DNA of 64,000 nt from Bin5 sp965207495 (GTDB lineage Bacteria > Chloroflexota > Anaerolineae > Caldilineales > Caldilineaceae), in NCBI GenBank assembly GCA_965207495.1, contig OZ242287.1, positions 1,674,001 to 1,738,000 of the forward strand. Reading direction: 5' to 3'. Positions 1 through 9,500 of this stretch are shown in pieces. Numbering within the stretch: position 1 is the first letter of the stretch; each line of letters opens with the position of its first letter. The notes under the pieces are model-generated. The model had not been told where the DNA came from. It worked only from the letters and a program-made list of their open reading frames with translations, and made no database searches. Position numbers and translations under genes: made by a program.

Positions 1-168
1 TCGGCCGGTCGGGCTCTTGCGGCGCGGAGCCGCCGCCGCACGCGCAACCGCCTCCTCTTCCAGCGCGTCAATGGCGGTCGCCAAGCTCTCGACCTGCTCG
101 TTCGTCAACAGTCCGGGAACCGTAAGGTATCCCACGCGATCGAACTCGTATCTCTCGATTTCATTCAT
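1..168 (-). CDS. Phytanoyl-CoA dioxygenase (PhyH) family protein, N-terminal fragment
   Basis: Reading the minus strand from ATG at 168 gives 56 uninterrupted codons running off the window edge, beginning MNEIERYEFDRVGYLTVPGL. The 'F-x-x-x-G-Y-L-x-V-P-G-L-L-T-x-E-Q-V' opening is typical of PhyH-family Fe(II)/2-oxoglutarate oxygenases; the catalytic HxD...H residues would lie beyond the edge. A purine-rich GAGAAGAAG stretch precedes the ATG. It has the same orientation as the transporter and catabolic genes upstream but is separated from them by about 730 bp, so it is probably its own unit. Substrate unknown. The family call rests on the N-terminus only. Confidence 0.6.
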   Translation of the reverse strand, partial: MNEIERYEFDRVGYLTVPGLLTNEQVESLATAIDALEEEAVARAAAAPRRKSPTGR

Positions 169-900
169 CTTCTTCTCCGCACATCTGCTTCCAAAATGGC
201 TGTCGCTGCCAGCCGCTGTCTATACACGCTAACGACGAGATGAAAGCACAATAGCCTCGAATAGCGAAGGCTGTCTACCAGTACCCGACATAATCGCCGG
301 CCATATGGAACTGTGTGCAGCACGCTCCTGTGAACAAAGAAAATACCGACCTTCAATACGTTTCATCAGCGCGAGTTGCGCTGGATGCCAGCCGTCCTCC
401 ACCATCCTGAAGGGGCCAGAATCCCCACAGTCCTGATGCTGAAAGCGACTGCACTTCATGTTAACACCTCGGTTGCTGCCAATCAAGGGTAAAACATCGC
501 ACCCGACGAATTCGCAGGTCACTTCCTCACGCCAGCCAAGCACATTCAGAACTTCTCTTTGGCTTACTTCCCAAGTAGAGAAAGCGACTGCCTCACAAGG
601 TACTAGTTCACGACCTGCCGACCGTAGCAAGCTACCTGTAGGCCCACCAGTCTCCGGGACGCGTTTCGATACAGCGATGGGTCGGCGCCTGGCAGATCCT
701 CACCATCCTGATGCAATTGACGAGCTTCGACAGGGGTCAACTGTGATGAACGCCGCGCCCTATCCCCGCGTCAGTACATCGTAGTTCCGGCCCGAATAGG
801 TTTACTGACGAAATGGGGGCAAGCTTCAGTGCGGAGACATTCTCTGTCTGGAGAATGGTTGCGGCCTGGTCAGATCCCGGTCTAGGAAGGCCTTCCTCTG
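169..900. other. Intergenic stretch without a convincing gene
   Basis: About 730 bp between the dioxygenase start and the end of the DppC-type permease gene. A minus-strand open frame at 229-630 (133 codons) has an irregular composition and no family I recognise. It contains MKCSRFQHQDC, faintly like a zinc-ribbon start, and could be a decayed gene. I see no tRNA, repeat or clear terminator. Confidence 0.4.
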
Positions 901-1803
901 TCAGTCCAGGCTTGTACGCGGATCGAGCGCATCGCGCAGACCATCACCCACAAAATTGATGGCAAGCACCGTAACGAAAATTGCCACGCCCGGCGGCAGC
1001 CAGAGCCACCAGAAGTTCTCCAAAATATAGATCGACTGGGCCCCGTTGAGCATACTCCCCCAAGAGGGAGCAGGCGGAAGCACGCCCAGCCCAAGGTAGG
1101 AGAGCCCCGCCTCGGTCAGAATCGCACCTGCAACGCCAAACGTCGCCGCCACGAGCAGAGGCGCCAGCGCGTTCGGCAAAATGTGCCGGAACATTATCTG
1201 GCCGTTTGAAGCCCCAACGCACCGGGCTGCAGTCACAAAGTCCCACTCCCGCACAGACAGAATCTGGCCCCGCAGCAGACGCGTAGTTCCTGTCCAGCCC
1301 AGGATGCCGATGACGATCATAACGTTATAGATGCTGGGTCCGATCACGGATACAACGACCATGATCAGAATCAGGCCGGGGAAGACCATCATCACGTCTG
1401 TGAATCGCATAATGAGCATGTCCAGCCAGCCACCGTAATAGCCGGAAACAGTTCCGAGAACGATCGTTATCGCGATTGAAATGGCTACCGCCACAATTCC
1501 TACAGAGATTGAAACGCGTCCACCGTAAATCAGGCGGGCCCATACATCCCGCCCCAATCTGTCGGTACCGAGCGGGTGCTCCTGTGTCGGCGGTGCTTCG
1601 GTTGCCCCGACAAACTTGATCGGGCTGTGCGGCGTCAGAAGCGGCGCGGCAACCACAGCGGCCGTAACGAAGATGAGCAGTATCAAGCTGGCGAGCGCAA
1701 CCCGATGACGCGTGAAGCGGCGCCAGACCCGTTTACGCCAGGAGTCCGACGAACTCTTGAATATGCGGAGTGGACCGACCGAGGCCGAGGCTTGTGCCGT
1801 CAC
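901..1803 (-). CDS. Peptide/nickel-type ABC transporter permease, DppC/OppC family
   Basis: 300 residues with the DppC layout: a cytosolic N-terminus, one membrane segment (about residues 33-55), a periplasmic region containing HPLGTDRLGRDVWARLIYGG, which is diagnostic of DppC/OppC, then five further membrane segments. The coupling-helix (EAA-like) region reads AARCVGASNGQIMFRHILPN. The start is GTG at 1803, 16 bp after the end of the DppB-type gene, with a GGGAG motif upstream. It should form the heterodimeric channel with the gene at 1819-2781 and take substrate from the lipoprotein at 4648-6378. No DppD/DppF ATPase is encoded in the window, so the energising subunits must come from elsewhere. 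Confidence 0.93.
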   Translation of the reverse strand: MTAQASASVGPLRIFKSSSDSWRKRVWRRFTRHRVALASLILLIFVTAAVVAAPLLTPHSPIKFVGATEAPPTQEHPLGTDRLGRDVWARLIYGGRVSISVGIVAVAISIAITIVLGTVSGYYGGWLDMLIMRFTDVMMVFPGLILIMVVVSVIGPSIYNVMIVIGILGWTGTTRLLRGQILSVREWDFVTAARCVGASNGQIMFRHILPNALAPLLVAATFGVAGAILTEAGLSYLGLGVLPPAPSWGSMLNGAQSIYILENFWWLWLPPGVAIFVTVLAINFVGDGLRDALDPRTSLD

Positions 1804-1818
1804 CTCTTACAAGTCTCC

Positions 1819-2781
1819 CTACGCGTACCTGATGCGCGGGTCGGCCCAGGCATAGGCAAGATCCGCGACCAGATTGCTCAGCAGTACTATAATTGCCGTT
1901 ACCAGGAGTCCGCCCATCAGGAGTGGGTAGTCGCGAGCCCCCGCGGCGGCGACTAGAGTGTGTCCGATGCCACGGTAATTGAAGACGCTCTCGATCAGCA
2001 CCGCTCCCCCGACCAGCGTCGGCAGCCGCAATCCCGTGATCGTAATGACCGGCAGCAGGGCATTCTTGAACGCGTGCCACATTATCACCGTGCGTTCGGC
2101 CAGACCCTTTGCCCGCGCCGTCGTGATATAGTCCTGACGAACGACCTCCAACATGCTGGCACGTGTGTAGCGCAGCAGCGTACTGAGGCCCTCATAAGAG
2201 AGGGCGACCACCGGCAACACCATGTGCCAGAGCCGGTCTCCTACCGAAGGTGGCGCCCCCACGGTGACAATTCCCCCTACGGGGAACCACTCCAGGCGCA
2301 GACCGACTACGTAGATCAACAGGAGCGCGAAAAAGAATCCAGGAACAGCTATCCCTCCGAATGCAATGCCGGTGAGGATGTAATCGAGCATCGAGTACTG
2401 CTTGAGGGCCGAAATGATGCCCAGCACGATGCCTGCCACCGTCGAGAACAACAGCGCGAATCCCATCAGGCCAAGCGTGTTGCCGATGTCGCGCACGATG
2501 ATATGTTGCACGGGCAGACGCATCTGTGTTGAATAGCCGAGGTTTCCGCGCAGAGCTTCGCGCAGCCAGATCAGATAGCGAACGTGTACAGGCCTGTTCA
2601 GGCCCATCGCCTCCCGCAGCGCCTGCAGATCCTCCTCCTCCAGATAACGCATCGACTCGGGATTAAGCAACGCGGAGACCGGGTCGCCCGGCGACAGTAC
2701 ATAGATGGCGTAGTTTACGACCGTAATCGCAAACATCAAGGGGAAGATCAGCGCAATCCGGCGCAGAACATACTGGGACAT
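1819..2781 (-). CDS. Peptide/nickel-type ABC transporter permease, DppB/OppB family
   Basis: 320 residues. It opens MSQYVLRRIALIFPLMFAIT, the usual DppB N-terminal membrane segment, followed by a periplasmic loop and the binding-protein-dependent transport domain with five further membrane spans. The cytosolic coupling region includes DYITTARAKGLAERTVIMWH. ATG start at 2781 with a GGAG element upstream. It is directly followed by the DppC-type gene with a 15-bp gap, so the two are cotranscribed. DppBC-type systems import oligopeptides, but many Chloroflexota members of this family carry oligosaccharides. The glycoside-hydrolase-like neighbours suggest a sugar derivative here, which is inference. 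Confidence 0.94.
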   Translation of the reverse strand: MSQYVLRRIALIFPLMFAITVVNYAIYVLSPGDPVSALLNPESMRYLEEEDLQALREAMGLNRPVHVRYLIWLREALRGNLGYSTQMRLPVQHIIVRDIGNTLGLMGFALLFSTVAGIVLGIISALKQYSMLDYILTGIAFGGIAVPGFFFALLLIYVVGLRLEWFPVGGIVTVGAPPSVGDRLWHMVLPVVALSYEGLSTLLRYTRASMLEVVRQDYITTARAKGLAERTVIMWHAFKNALLPVITITGLRLPTLVGGAVLIESVFNYRGIGHTLVAAAGARDYPLLMGGLLVTAIIVLLSNLVADLAYAWADPRIRYA

Positions 2782-3011
2782 GCTTCCAGGGCTCCAGTTG
2801 GAAACAACATGACTGTCATTAGAACCATGAAACGCTGCTTTAGCAACAAGCAGTTACTTATCGCGGCCGTTAAGAGTTTCAAAGGACCGGCCGCCTACCT
2901 CGATTCGACCAAAGGGTAACTTCGGATGTGAACTGTCAAACCGGACCGGCAATAGATGCATTCGCAAGTTAAAAGCATCTGTCAAATTGCAACCGGCCGG
3001 ACCGAAGACGG

Positions 3012-4523
3012 CTACCCATCGTTGGGAGTGACAGTAATCTCGAACTCACCAACCTGGACCGGCACTGTCCGCTCGGGATCGCGTTTCGCCAACCGGACGG
3101 TCAGGACATTCTCTCCCACTTTCAAGTGAGAGGACCCCAATGCAGATTGCCATACGGCATACCGAAATTCCGGCGCGTTGGGCGGCTGGCACTGGTGAAA
3201 GTCAAGACCGTCCGCGCCGACCCTGCCGCCGTTCATGCATACTTCCACTTCGTCACCGCCTCCCAGATCTCTAAGTTTGAACTGGAAAGCCGCGATAGTG
3301 CTGCCCAGCTCGCTGCCAAACAGAATACTGTAGCTGAACTCCTCACCAGCTTCATTCAATTCAAAAGGTGTAAACGATTCCACTTCTCCGTGCGCGTATC
3401 CATCGGGGAGTCCGAACGAGTAGTACTCTGTAGGCATATACTTTGGTCGGCGGGCGTAAAAATAGTGCCTGACGGTGGAAGGGATTTTGGCTGGATCGAT
3501 CAGGTCTTGAAGACGTGTATACAGCCTGCTGCCGAATGAACCAGCATGCAGATTGTAGAACATGATCCCGTCGACTCCCTGGCTGTAGGCACTCTCCACA
3601 AGGGCGCTGATCTTGGGCGGGTCGAATTCCTGAAACCCGTCGCCGAGCCACACACGCTTCCCCGGCGTTACCGCATCCGACGAGGCGACGCTGGACATGA
3701 GCATCGGGTACACTTTGCAACTGCTTCCCTCCGCCAAGGCCACCCAATCGGAGTAAGGGAGGTTGTAGTCCACGAAAAACCATTCACCCGGACACAAGTA
3801 GGACAGAAGCCCTTCGTCAATCCATGCCTTGATGTCGAGCCCTTCCTCTGTGCAGTAGTCAATGTCCCAAGGCACCGCGGCCGCGAGCATCAGATGCTGC
3901 CCGCGCTTCTCTCCTATCTCGTCCAACATGGTCCGCACCGCGCGCACGAACTGGGTCATGTAGTCCGACTTCTCCCGCTTTGGCTCCCTGAAGAACGGCG
4001 CCGAACGTCCGAAGTCAAGCATGAGTCCATCCAGTGCGTATCGGGCGGCAATCTCCCGCAGAATACCCAAGCGGCGCTCCCGCACCTCCTCCACGGCAAA
4101 GTCCATCTGCCGCAGATCCCCGACCTCCCGCCAGCCAACGTCGCCCACCTTCGTGTAAGACCTCCACGCGCCCGTATCCTGACCCAAAGACCATTCTTTG
4201 TGTTCCCGCTCCCATTCCGTCCACTGGCTCGGCGACCCGTGATGGTCATTCACCCGAAAATTCGGAACGACGGCAATGCCGGCTTCTTTGAGGAGCCCGA
4301 TGAAATCTCCGTAAGGGTCATGGCCCTCGGCCAAAAGTGCGTCCATCGGCGTTTCTGAAGCGGTCGTGCCGGCGCTGGACGGGTAGAAGCAGATATCGTT
4401 GTCTGCCACATCCATTGTATAGATATCAGCGCCGGATGTGACGGTCAATTCCGCTAGGCGGGCTACTTGCCCGTGGTCGGAGCAAGAGAGGAGGTTCCCG
4501 CTATCCACCGTGATCAGTAGCAT
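3012..4523 (-). CDS. Glycosyl-hydrolase-like TIM-barrel protein (GHL10/DUF4015-like)
   Basis: 503 residues. The first ~330 residues read as a TIM barrel of the 'hypothetical glycosyl hydrolase' type, with barrel-strand motifs such as YALDGLMLDFGRSAPFF, QHLMLAAAVPWDIDYC and GVDGIMFYNLHAGS. The last ~130 residues are predicted beta-rich and resemble an accessory sandwich (LKVGENVLTVRLAKRD). There is no signal peptide, so it is probably cytoplasmic. ATG at 4523 has a good AGGAG eight bases upstream. It lies between the solute-binding protein gene and the permease genes, so it probably acts on the imported substrate. Acidic residues suitable for retaining hydrolysis are visible, but I cannot assign the catalytic pair. 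The exact family is uncertain. Confidence 0.65.
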   Translation of the reverse strand: MLLITVDSGNLLSCSDHGQVARLAELTVTSGADIYTMDVADNDICFYPSSAGTTASETPMDALLAEGHDPYGDFIGLLKEAGIAVVPNFRVNDHHGSPSQWTEWEREHKEWSLGQDTGAWRSYTKVGDVGWREVGDLRQMDFAVEEVRERRLGILREIAARYALDGLMLDFGRSAPFFREPKREKSDYMTQFVRAVRTMLDEIGEKRGQHLMLAAAVPWDIDYCTEEGLDIKAWIDEGLLSYLCPGEWFFVDYNLPYSDWVALAEGSSCKVYPMLMSSVASSDAVTPGKRVWLGDGFQEFDPPKISALVESAYSQGVDGIMFYNLHAGSFGSRLYTRLQDLIDPAKIPSTVRHYFYARRPKYMPTEYYSFGLPDGYAHGEVESFTPFELNEAGEEFSYSILFGSELGSTIAAFQFKLRDLGGGDEVEVCMNGGRVGADGLDFHQCQPPNAPEFRYAVWQSALGSSHLKVGENVLTVRLAKRDPERTVPVQVGEFEITVTPNDG

Positions 4524-4647
4524 CTGGTTTCTCCTGGCTGGCCTGTCGGCAGATCAGTTCGCGAATTCTCCCTGGTCGCCGAACGCAGCGCGGCGGCGAC
4601 CAGGGGGCTTCAGATGTTTGGTAAAGAGCGCTGCAAGCGTCTAACCG

Positions 4648-6378
4648 TTACTCCGACGCTATCCAGCACTGTTCCATATTCCAGTTGTTGCGATGGTAGT
4701 AGTAGCTGGGGATGGTGTCGCAGCCGCGCGTCCTCGTGCTGCGCAAGCTGGGGTTGATGTGAGAGTAAAGTATCACGCCAAAAGGATCGGCCCCAATACT
4801 CTCCTGGATCTGCCAGACGGCTTCCTTGAGTACAGCATCGTCCGTCTCCAGCTCCAGGCTCTTCAGCAGTGCCACCTCTTCTGCGTAGTGTTCGGCCCTG
4901 TCATACCACGGCTGAGTACTGAGGTGGGTCGTGTCATAACCCAATAGGCCGAACCACGGCGCCCAATCGCCGGCCTGCAGCACGTCCCATTCGTATGGCT
5001 CATTGTTGACCACGTTTCCGTAGTCTGCGCCGACAACCTTGAACTCGACGGTTACCCCGACCGCCGCCAGATTTTCCTGAAAGGTGAGATGGAGCGGCTC
5101 CCAGGCCGGGTGAAGTGATCCAAGAACGAGGATGAGCTTGTCGTTCTCAAAATCCCATCCCCCCTCTGTTAGCTTCTGCTTGGCAAGTTCCGGATCGTAG
5201 GTGATGTACTTGGCACCCTCGGGATTGACCCCCCACTTGCCGTCAAGGTAGACGCGCGCCCCGCGGCTCACCCCGCTGGCCATCACCGCATTGAACTGCT
5301 CACCGTTTATGGCATGTTGGATTCCCTGGCGAACGAGCGGGTTCTGAATGTGCTCACGCCCCAAATTCCACCAGTAGGCCACTGAAACGTTTGCCGGCGG
5401 GTTGAAGATCTCAAGGTCTAATCCCTCCATGGCAGCCAGGCGCTGCAACTCCACCGGTCGGCCACCGCCTTCGCCTATGACCCAATCGCACTCACCGGCC
5501 TCCGTGGCCACCATCATCGCCGTCGGGTCGCCGTTGAATGAACGGTAAATCAACCTATCCAGCTTAGGCGCGCCCCGGAAATAGTCCGGGTTCGGGCTGT
5601 ATATGATGTACTGGTCGGGGACGTACTCGTCGACCATGAACGGCCCGGTCCCAATCGCCTTTGTCGTCGCAAAGTCTGTCTTTTCAAGACCCAAAACGCC
5701 GCTCTCATCCGGCCCCCACTGGTCCTCGGGCACCTCACTCAGGATATGCTCGGGCACAATCCTGATAGCGGCAGCGATTTTATGGATCCCGACCATGCCG
5801 TATTCGTCCGTCATTTCGAATACGACAGTGTAGTCATCCAGCGCGGTAATGCCGCTGACCGAATCCGCGTTGCCTTCGTGAAACTCTGTGTAGCCGACGA
5901 TGTAGTCCTTCAGGCCGTTATAAGCCGTGTTGACCATCAACGGGTGCGGGATCAGCCGGCCGTAGTTGAACAGCACGTCCTTGGAGGTGAAGGGGGTGCC
6001 ATCATGCCAAGTCACATCGTTTCGCAGATGGAAAATGACGTTGTTGCCGTCGAATTCCCAGCTCTCAGCGAGTTCCGGTATATAGTCCTTAACGTCGTGG
6101 TCCAACTGCACCAGTCCGCTGAAAATGGTGCGGCCCTGGTAAAAGTGCTGGCTGCCCGCACGGCCCACAAACCCCGCCAAATGAGCATGGCTCGTGGCTT
6201 GAATGAAGCACACCTGAAGTGTGCCCCCACCGTCTTTCTCTTCCATCTGGGCTGATTCTTCTTCTGCTTGGGCAGCAGCGGGTTGCGAAGGCGCCTCAAC
6301 CGCCGCTGGGGCGCAGGCGCTAACGAGGAGAGCAACAACGAGCAAAAGCGACGAGTAGAACACGGCAGTGCGTTTCAT
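4648..6378 (-). CDS. ABC transporter solute-binding lipoprotein, family 5 (DppA/OppA type)
   Basis: 576 residues from the ATG at 6378, preceded by a strong GGGAGGAATT ribosome site; the frame is open further upstream but that extension has no signal features. The N-terminus is a lipoprotein signal with lipobox LVSAC (Cys22), then a Glu/Ala-rich linker. Family-5 hallmarks follow: LAESWEFDGNNVIFHLRNDV, WHDGTPFTSKDVLFNY, a GTGPFMVDEY segment and NPLVRQGIQHAINGE. The protein captures the ligand outside the membrane and delivers it to the DppB/DppC-type channel at 901-2781. The ligand (peptide, oligosaccharide or other) cannot be read from the sequence; the neighbours favour a carbohydrate derivative. 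Confidence 0.93.
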   Translation of the reverse strand: MKRTAVFYSSLLLVVALLVSACAPAAVEAPSQPAAAQAEEESAQMEEKDGGGTLQVCFIQATSHAHLAGFVGRAGSQHFYQGRTIFSGLVQLDHDVKDYIPELAESWEFDGNNVIFHLRNDVTWHDGTPFTSKDVLFNYGRLIPHPLMVNTAYNGLKDYIVGYTEFHEGNADSVSGITALDDYTVVFEMTDEYGMVGIHKIAAAIRIVPEHILSEVPEDQWGPDESGVLGLEKTDFATTKAIGTGPFMVDEYVPDQYIIYSPNPDYFRGAPKLDRLIYRSFNGDPTAMMVATEAGECDWVIGEGGGRPVELQRLAAMEGLDLEIFNPPANVSVAYWWNLGREHIQNPLVRQGIQHAINGEQFNAVMASGVSRGARVYLDGKWGVNPEGAKYITYDPELAKQKLTEGGWDFENDKLILVLGSLHPAWEPLHLTFQENLAAVGVTVEFKVVGADYGNVVNNEPYEWDVLQAGDWAPWFGLLGYDTTHLSTQPWYDRAEHYAEEVALLKSLELETDDAVLKEAVWQIQESIGADPFGVILYSHINPSLRSTRTRGCDTIPSYYYHRNNWNMEQCWIASE

Positions 6379-6572
6379 GGGTAATTCCTCCCATTCTCTG
6401 GCCTTTCCACAGAAATGCGTCGCATATGAACTGGTGGTAGGGCAGTTCGCCCTCAATGCACAAGCGGTCTTCCTTCTACCGATCACCCCCTTTTGTTCTG
6501 CTCAAGTTCAGCCTGCAAGCCTGTGAGCTCTCTACGGCTCGTTCCGAAAATCAGCCATTTACGATGACTGAA

Positions 6573-6618
6573 TTGCCCACTACTCAGTAGTCCGCCTAGT
6601 GTGGTCAGCAGTGGGCAA
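6573..6618. promoter_or_regulatory. Inverted repeat in the leader region of the solute-binding protein gene
   Basis: In the 308-bp gap between the solute-binding protein and oxidoreductase genes, TTGCCCACTACT (6573-6584) faces AGCAGTGGGCAA (6607-6618): 12-bp arms with one mismatch and a 22-nt centre. The centre starts inside a smaller palindrome, CTACTCAGTAG (6580-6590). It lies about 200 bp upstream of the ATG at 6378, next to an AT-rich block at 6630-6660 that could hold a promoter. It may be an operator or a leader hairpin. The rest of the gap shows nothing else. Confidence 0.35.
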
Positions 6619-6686
6619 GCGACCATGTAACAACATTTATTTTATCAAAATAGAGGAGGTTGAGCAACCCCCTTTTTCCCATATTC

Positions 6687-7709
6687 TCATAATCCAACCC
6701 GCACCGGCCTGTTCGCCGTCAGACTCTCCTGCACCGCCTCAATCGTCCTCGCCACGACGTACGAGTCCTCCAACGTGACCCGCAGTTCCTCCTCCCCCCG
6801 TACCACCTTGACGAAGTGCTCGATCTCACGCTGGTTCATCGGCGCGTAGCGGATCGGCGCCAGTTGCGCCGACATCTTGCCCTGCGTCACGACCGGATAG
6901 TTGTGATAGTCGGTGCGCACGCAACCCGCATCGCCCACCACCTCCAGATCGAAGAACGGGTACTCCCAGCTGATCGAAGTGCAGATATGCACGCTTCCCA
7001 GCGACCCGTTGTCGAACCGGACCAGCGACTTCACATTGTCCCAACTCTCGATCATGCCTTGGTGCACGAAGTTCTCGCCGTAAGCGAAGACCTCCTCTGG
7101 CTCCGCGCCCAGAGCCCAGCGCACAATATCGAACCCGTACCTACCGAATTCGCCCAGCGGGCCGCCGCTCTTCGCCAAGTCCCGCTGCCATTCCGGGCTT
7201 GTCATCGCCACATGGTTGACAAAGACCCGCGCCGTAAGCGGCTTGCCTACATCCCCGGCCCGAACTCGCCGCACAGCTTCGATCAGACCATCCTCAAAAC
7301 GTGAAGGGACGCCCGGCAGTACCTTCAACTGGCGGCTTTGGGCAGTCTCCATCGCCCGGCGCACCTCGTCGCCAATGAAGCTGAACGGCTTGCAGGCAAA
7401 GACATGCGCGCCCCCTTCCAGCGCCTGGCAGCTGTTTTCGCAGTGCTCCCCTATCTCACTCGCCACAACAACGAAATCGAGATTCTGTCCGAGCAAGTCA
7501 GCCGCATCATGGTAGAGCGCAGCCTCGAACTTGGCCGCAAAATCCTCTGCGCCCATGCCGATACACGCCGCAACATACTCCCGGCTCTTGCCCAGATCGC
7601 AGATCCCGACCAGCTCGACATCCTTCATCGCCAGCAGTTCCGTCGCAAACAGATCGGCATACCAGCCCTGTGACAGACCGATCAGCCCGCAGGTCAGTTT
7701 CCCTTGCAC
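6687..7709 (-). CDS. Gfo/Idh/MocA family NAD(P)-dependent oxidoreductase
   Basis: 340 residues from GTG at 7709, chosen because AGAGGGGAC sits about nine bases upstream; a TTG at 7736 would add nine residues without a better site. The N-terminus is a Rossmann fold with an atypical first motif (GLIGLSQGWYADLF), followed by VGICDLG and the EKP-like position reading ACKPFSF, where Lys is the usual catalytic residue. The C-terminal half is the dimerisation and substrate domain, with GGPLGEFGRYGFDIVRWALG. Such enzymes oxidise or epimerise sugars, inositols or sugar acids. It sits with the ThDP and enolase-superfamily enzymes, consistent with sugar-acid catabolism. The substrate is unknown. Confidence 0.88.
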   Translation of the reverse strand: MQGKLTCGLIGLSQGWYADLFATELLAMKDVELVGICDLGKSREYVAACIGMGAEDFAAKFEAALYHDAADLLGQNLDFVVVASEIGEHCENSCQALEGGAHVFACKPFSFIGDEVRRAMETAQSRQLKVLPGVPSRFEDGLIEAVRRVRAGDVGKPLTARVFVNHVAMTSPEWQRDLAKSGGPLGEFGRYGFDIVRWALGAEPEEVFAYGENFVHQGMIESWDNVKSLVRFDNGSLGSVHICTSISWEYPFFDLEVVGDAGCVRTDYHNYPVVTQGKMSAQLAPIRYAPMNQREIEHFVKVVRGEEELRVTLEDSYVVARTIEAVQESLTANRPVRVGL

Positions 7710-7793
7710 TTGCGCCTGTCCCCTCTCTTTGGCCAACTGCAGGTCGCCGGATCCCTTAGCAGGTACACTTTCTACTTCCGTAACGCATCCAGC

Positions 7794-9461
7794 CTACTTG
7801 AAATTGGCAAAACCGTCCGGCGTCTTCACGTCGATCACCGTAACTGTCTCAGCCTCGAGCGCCCGCTCCAACTCACCGACCAGCTGCGGCAGCGAAGTCA
7901 CCTGTACACCGCAGGCCCCGTACGCCTCAGCCAAACTGGTAAAGTCCGGGTTTCGCAGGTCGCTTGCAATGTAGCGTCCGTTGCCTCTGCTCTTCTGGTA
8001 GTGACGCAGCAGCCCCCAGGCATCGTCGTTGAAGACTAGCACGACCGGCCGCAGCCCATACTGCACGCAGGTTCCCAGCTCCTGGATATTGAACTGGAAT
8101 CCGCCGTCGCCGGTGATACAAATCACCTGTCGGTCAGGAACACCCGCCTTGGCGCCGGCCGCAGCCGGCAGGCCAAACCCCAGGCCGCCCCACGCAGGGA
8201 TGAGATAGCTCCGTTCCTCGTATATGTCCAGACAGTAGTTGGCCCCGCGGTGGTTGCAGATTCCCACGTCGCCGACAAAGACCGCGTCCCGGGCCGCCAC
8301 CGCCCGGATGGCCTCCATGATCTTCGTCTCATTCGGCATCGTCTTCCGTTTGTAATCCCTGATCCTCTCCCGCACTTGCCCCACTTCGCCCGCGAAATCA
8401 GTCTCCTTTCTGTAAGCACTCTGGTCGGGACTCGCTTTTTCCACCAGAGCAGAATTGACCTGCTCCAGCACTGTCCTTGCGTCGCCAACCAATCGCACCG
8501 TCGTTTCGTACCACTTGTCCATCGGCGCGGTTTCAATGTCCAGATGAATCAGCTGCGGCGGCTGACGCAGGCCCTGCGACTTTGCCCTGAAGTAGGAAAG
8601 GCTGGAGCCGACGACCAGGAGAACGTCCAGGCTGTTGGCGAAAGCCTGGCGCGGGTCTTCCAGCCCTCCCGGCGGAAAATTGTACTCGCCGCCGTACATG
8701 CCCAGGCTCATTGGATGATCTTCGGCGATCGCGCCCTTGCCGTTCGCCGTCGTGAATACCGGCGCGCCCAGACGCTCCACCAGGCGCGTGAGCTCCCGGC
8801 TCGCACCGGCGCGGTGTACACCCGCCCCCGCCATCACCCCCACCCGTCTGCCCGCCAGCAACATCTCCGCAGCCGCCTCCACCGCCGCCGGGTCTGCCTT
8901 CGGAGCCGCAAGCCGGACCGGGCCGGGAATGGCCATCTTCGCTTTCTGGCCCTGGACGTCTGACGGTATCTCAATCGCTATCGGGCGTTGGCACCGGCCC
9001 TGAAATCGCGCAAACGCTTCCCTCACCTGCTCCGGGGCCTTTTCCGGGCTGCCGATATGAACACTGTACTGGGTTACCGTCGAAAGCATGTCCAATTGGT
9101 TCTTGGTCTCATGCATTGCACCCAGGCCGCGCTCGTACAACTGCTCTTCCGCCGTACTGGTGATCGTCAGAACCGGCGAAGACGCGGCGTAAGCCTCACC
9201 GAGGCCGCCCATGGAATTTGCCGCGCCCGGCCCCGTGCTGGTCAGACAGACGCCGGGCTTGCCCGTCACCCTGGCGTACCCGTCCGCCATCATCGCCGCC
9301 GCCTGTTCATGCCGCGTGCTGATGAAGCGGATGGCGTCCTGGTGGTCGTACAGCGCGTCGAAAATCTCCATCGTATGGCTGGAGATAATTCCGAATATCG
9401 TGTCCACGCCCTGCGCCCGCAGCGACTCGACCAGCGCCCGCGCCGCCGTCATCCTTGCCAT
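7794..9461 (-). CDS. Thiamine diphosphate-dependent enzyme, acetolactate synthase-like
   Basis: 555 residues with the three-domain ThDP layout. The Pyr domain carries the activating glutamate in STRHEQAAAMMADGYAR. The central domain includes RVGVMAGAGVHRAG. The C-terminal PP domain has the cofactor motif GDGGFQFNIQELGT...FNDDAWG and the GGLGFGLPAAAGAK segment. ATG at 9461. It is close to IlvB, benzoylformate decarboxylase and glyoxylate carboligase-type proteins, but there is no IlvN partner nearby. The neighbouring enolase-superfamily and oxidoreductase genes suggest cleavage or carboligation of a 2-oxo acid from sugar-acid breakdown. The precise reaction is open. Confidence 0.88.
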   Translation of the reverse strand: MARMTAARALVESLRAQGVDTIFGIISSHTMEIFDALYDHQDAIRFISTRHEQAAAMMADGYARVTGKPGVCLTSTGPGAANSMGGLGEAYAASSPVLTITSTAEEQLYERGLGAMHETKNQLDMLSTVTQYSVHIGSPEKAPEQVREAFARFQGRCQRPIAIEIPSDVQGQKAKMAIPGPVRLAAPKADPAAVEAAAEMLLAGRRVGVMAGAGVHRAGASRELTRLVERLGAPVFTTANGKGAIAEDHPMSLGMYGGEYNFPPGGLEDPRQAFANSLDVLLVVGSSLSYFRAKSQGLRQPPQLIHLDIETAPMDKWYETTVRLVGDARTVLEQVNSALVEKASPDQSAYRKETDFAGEVGQVRERIRDYKRKTMPNETKIMEAIRAVAARDAVFVGDVGICNHRGANYCLDIYEERSYLIPAWGGLGFGLPAAAGAKAGVPDRQVICITGDGGFQFNIQELGTCVQYGLRPVVLVFNDDAWGLLRHYQKSRGNGRYIASDLRNPDFTSLAEAYGACGVQVTSLPQLVGELERALEAETVTVIDVKTPDGFANFK

Positions 9462-9500
9462 ACGTTTTTCACCAAACTGATAGAGTTAACACTCAGCCAT

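Noticed and set aside
229..630. 133-codon minus-strand frame near the left edge
   Set aside because: No ribosome site, irregular composition and no family; kept only as a possible decayed gene in the intergenic note.
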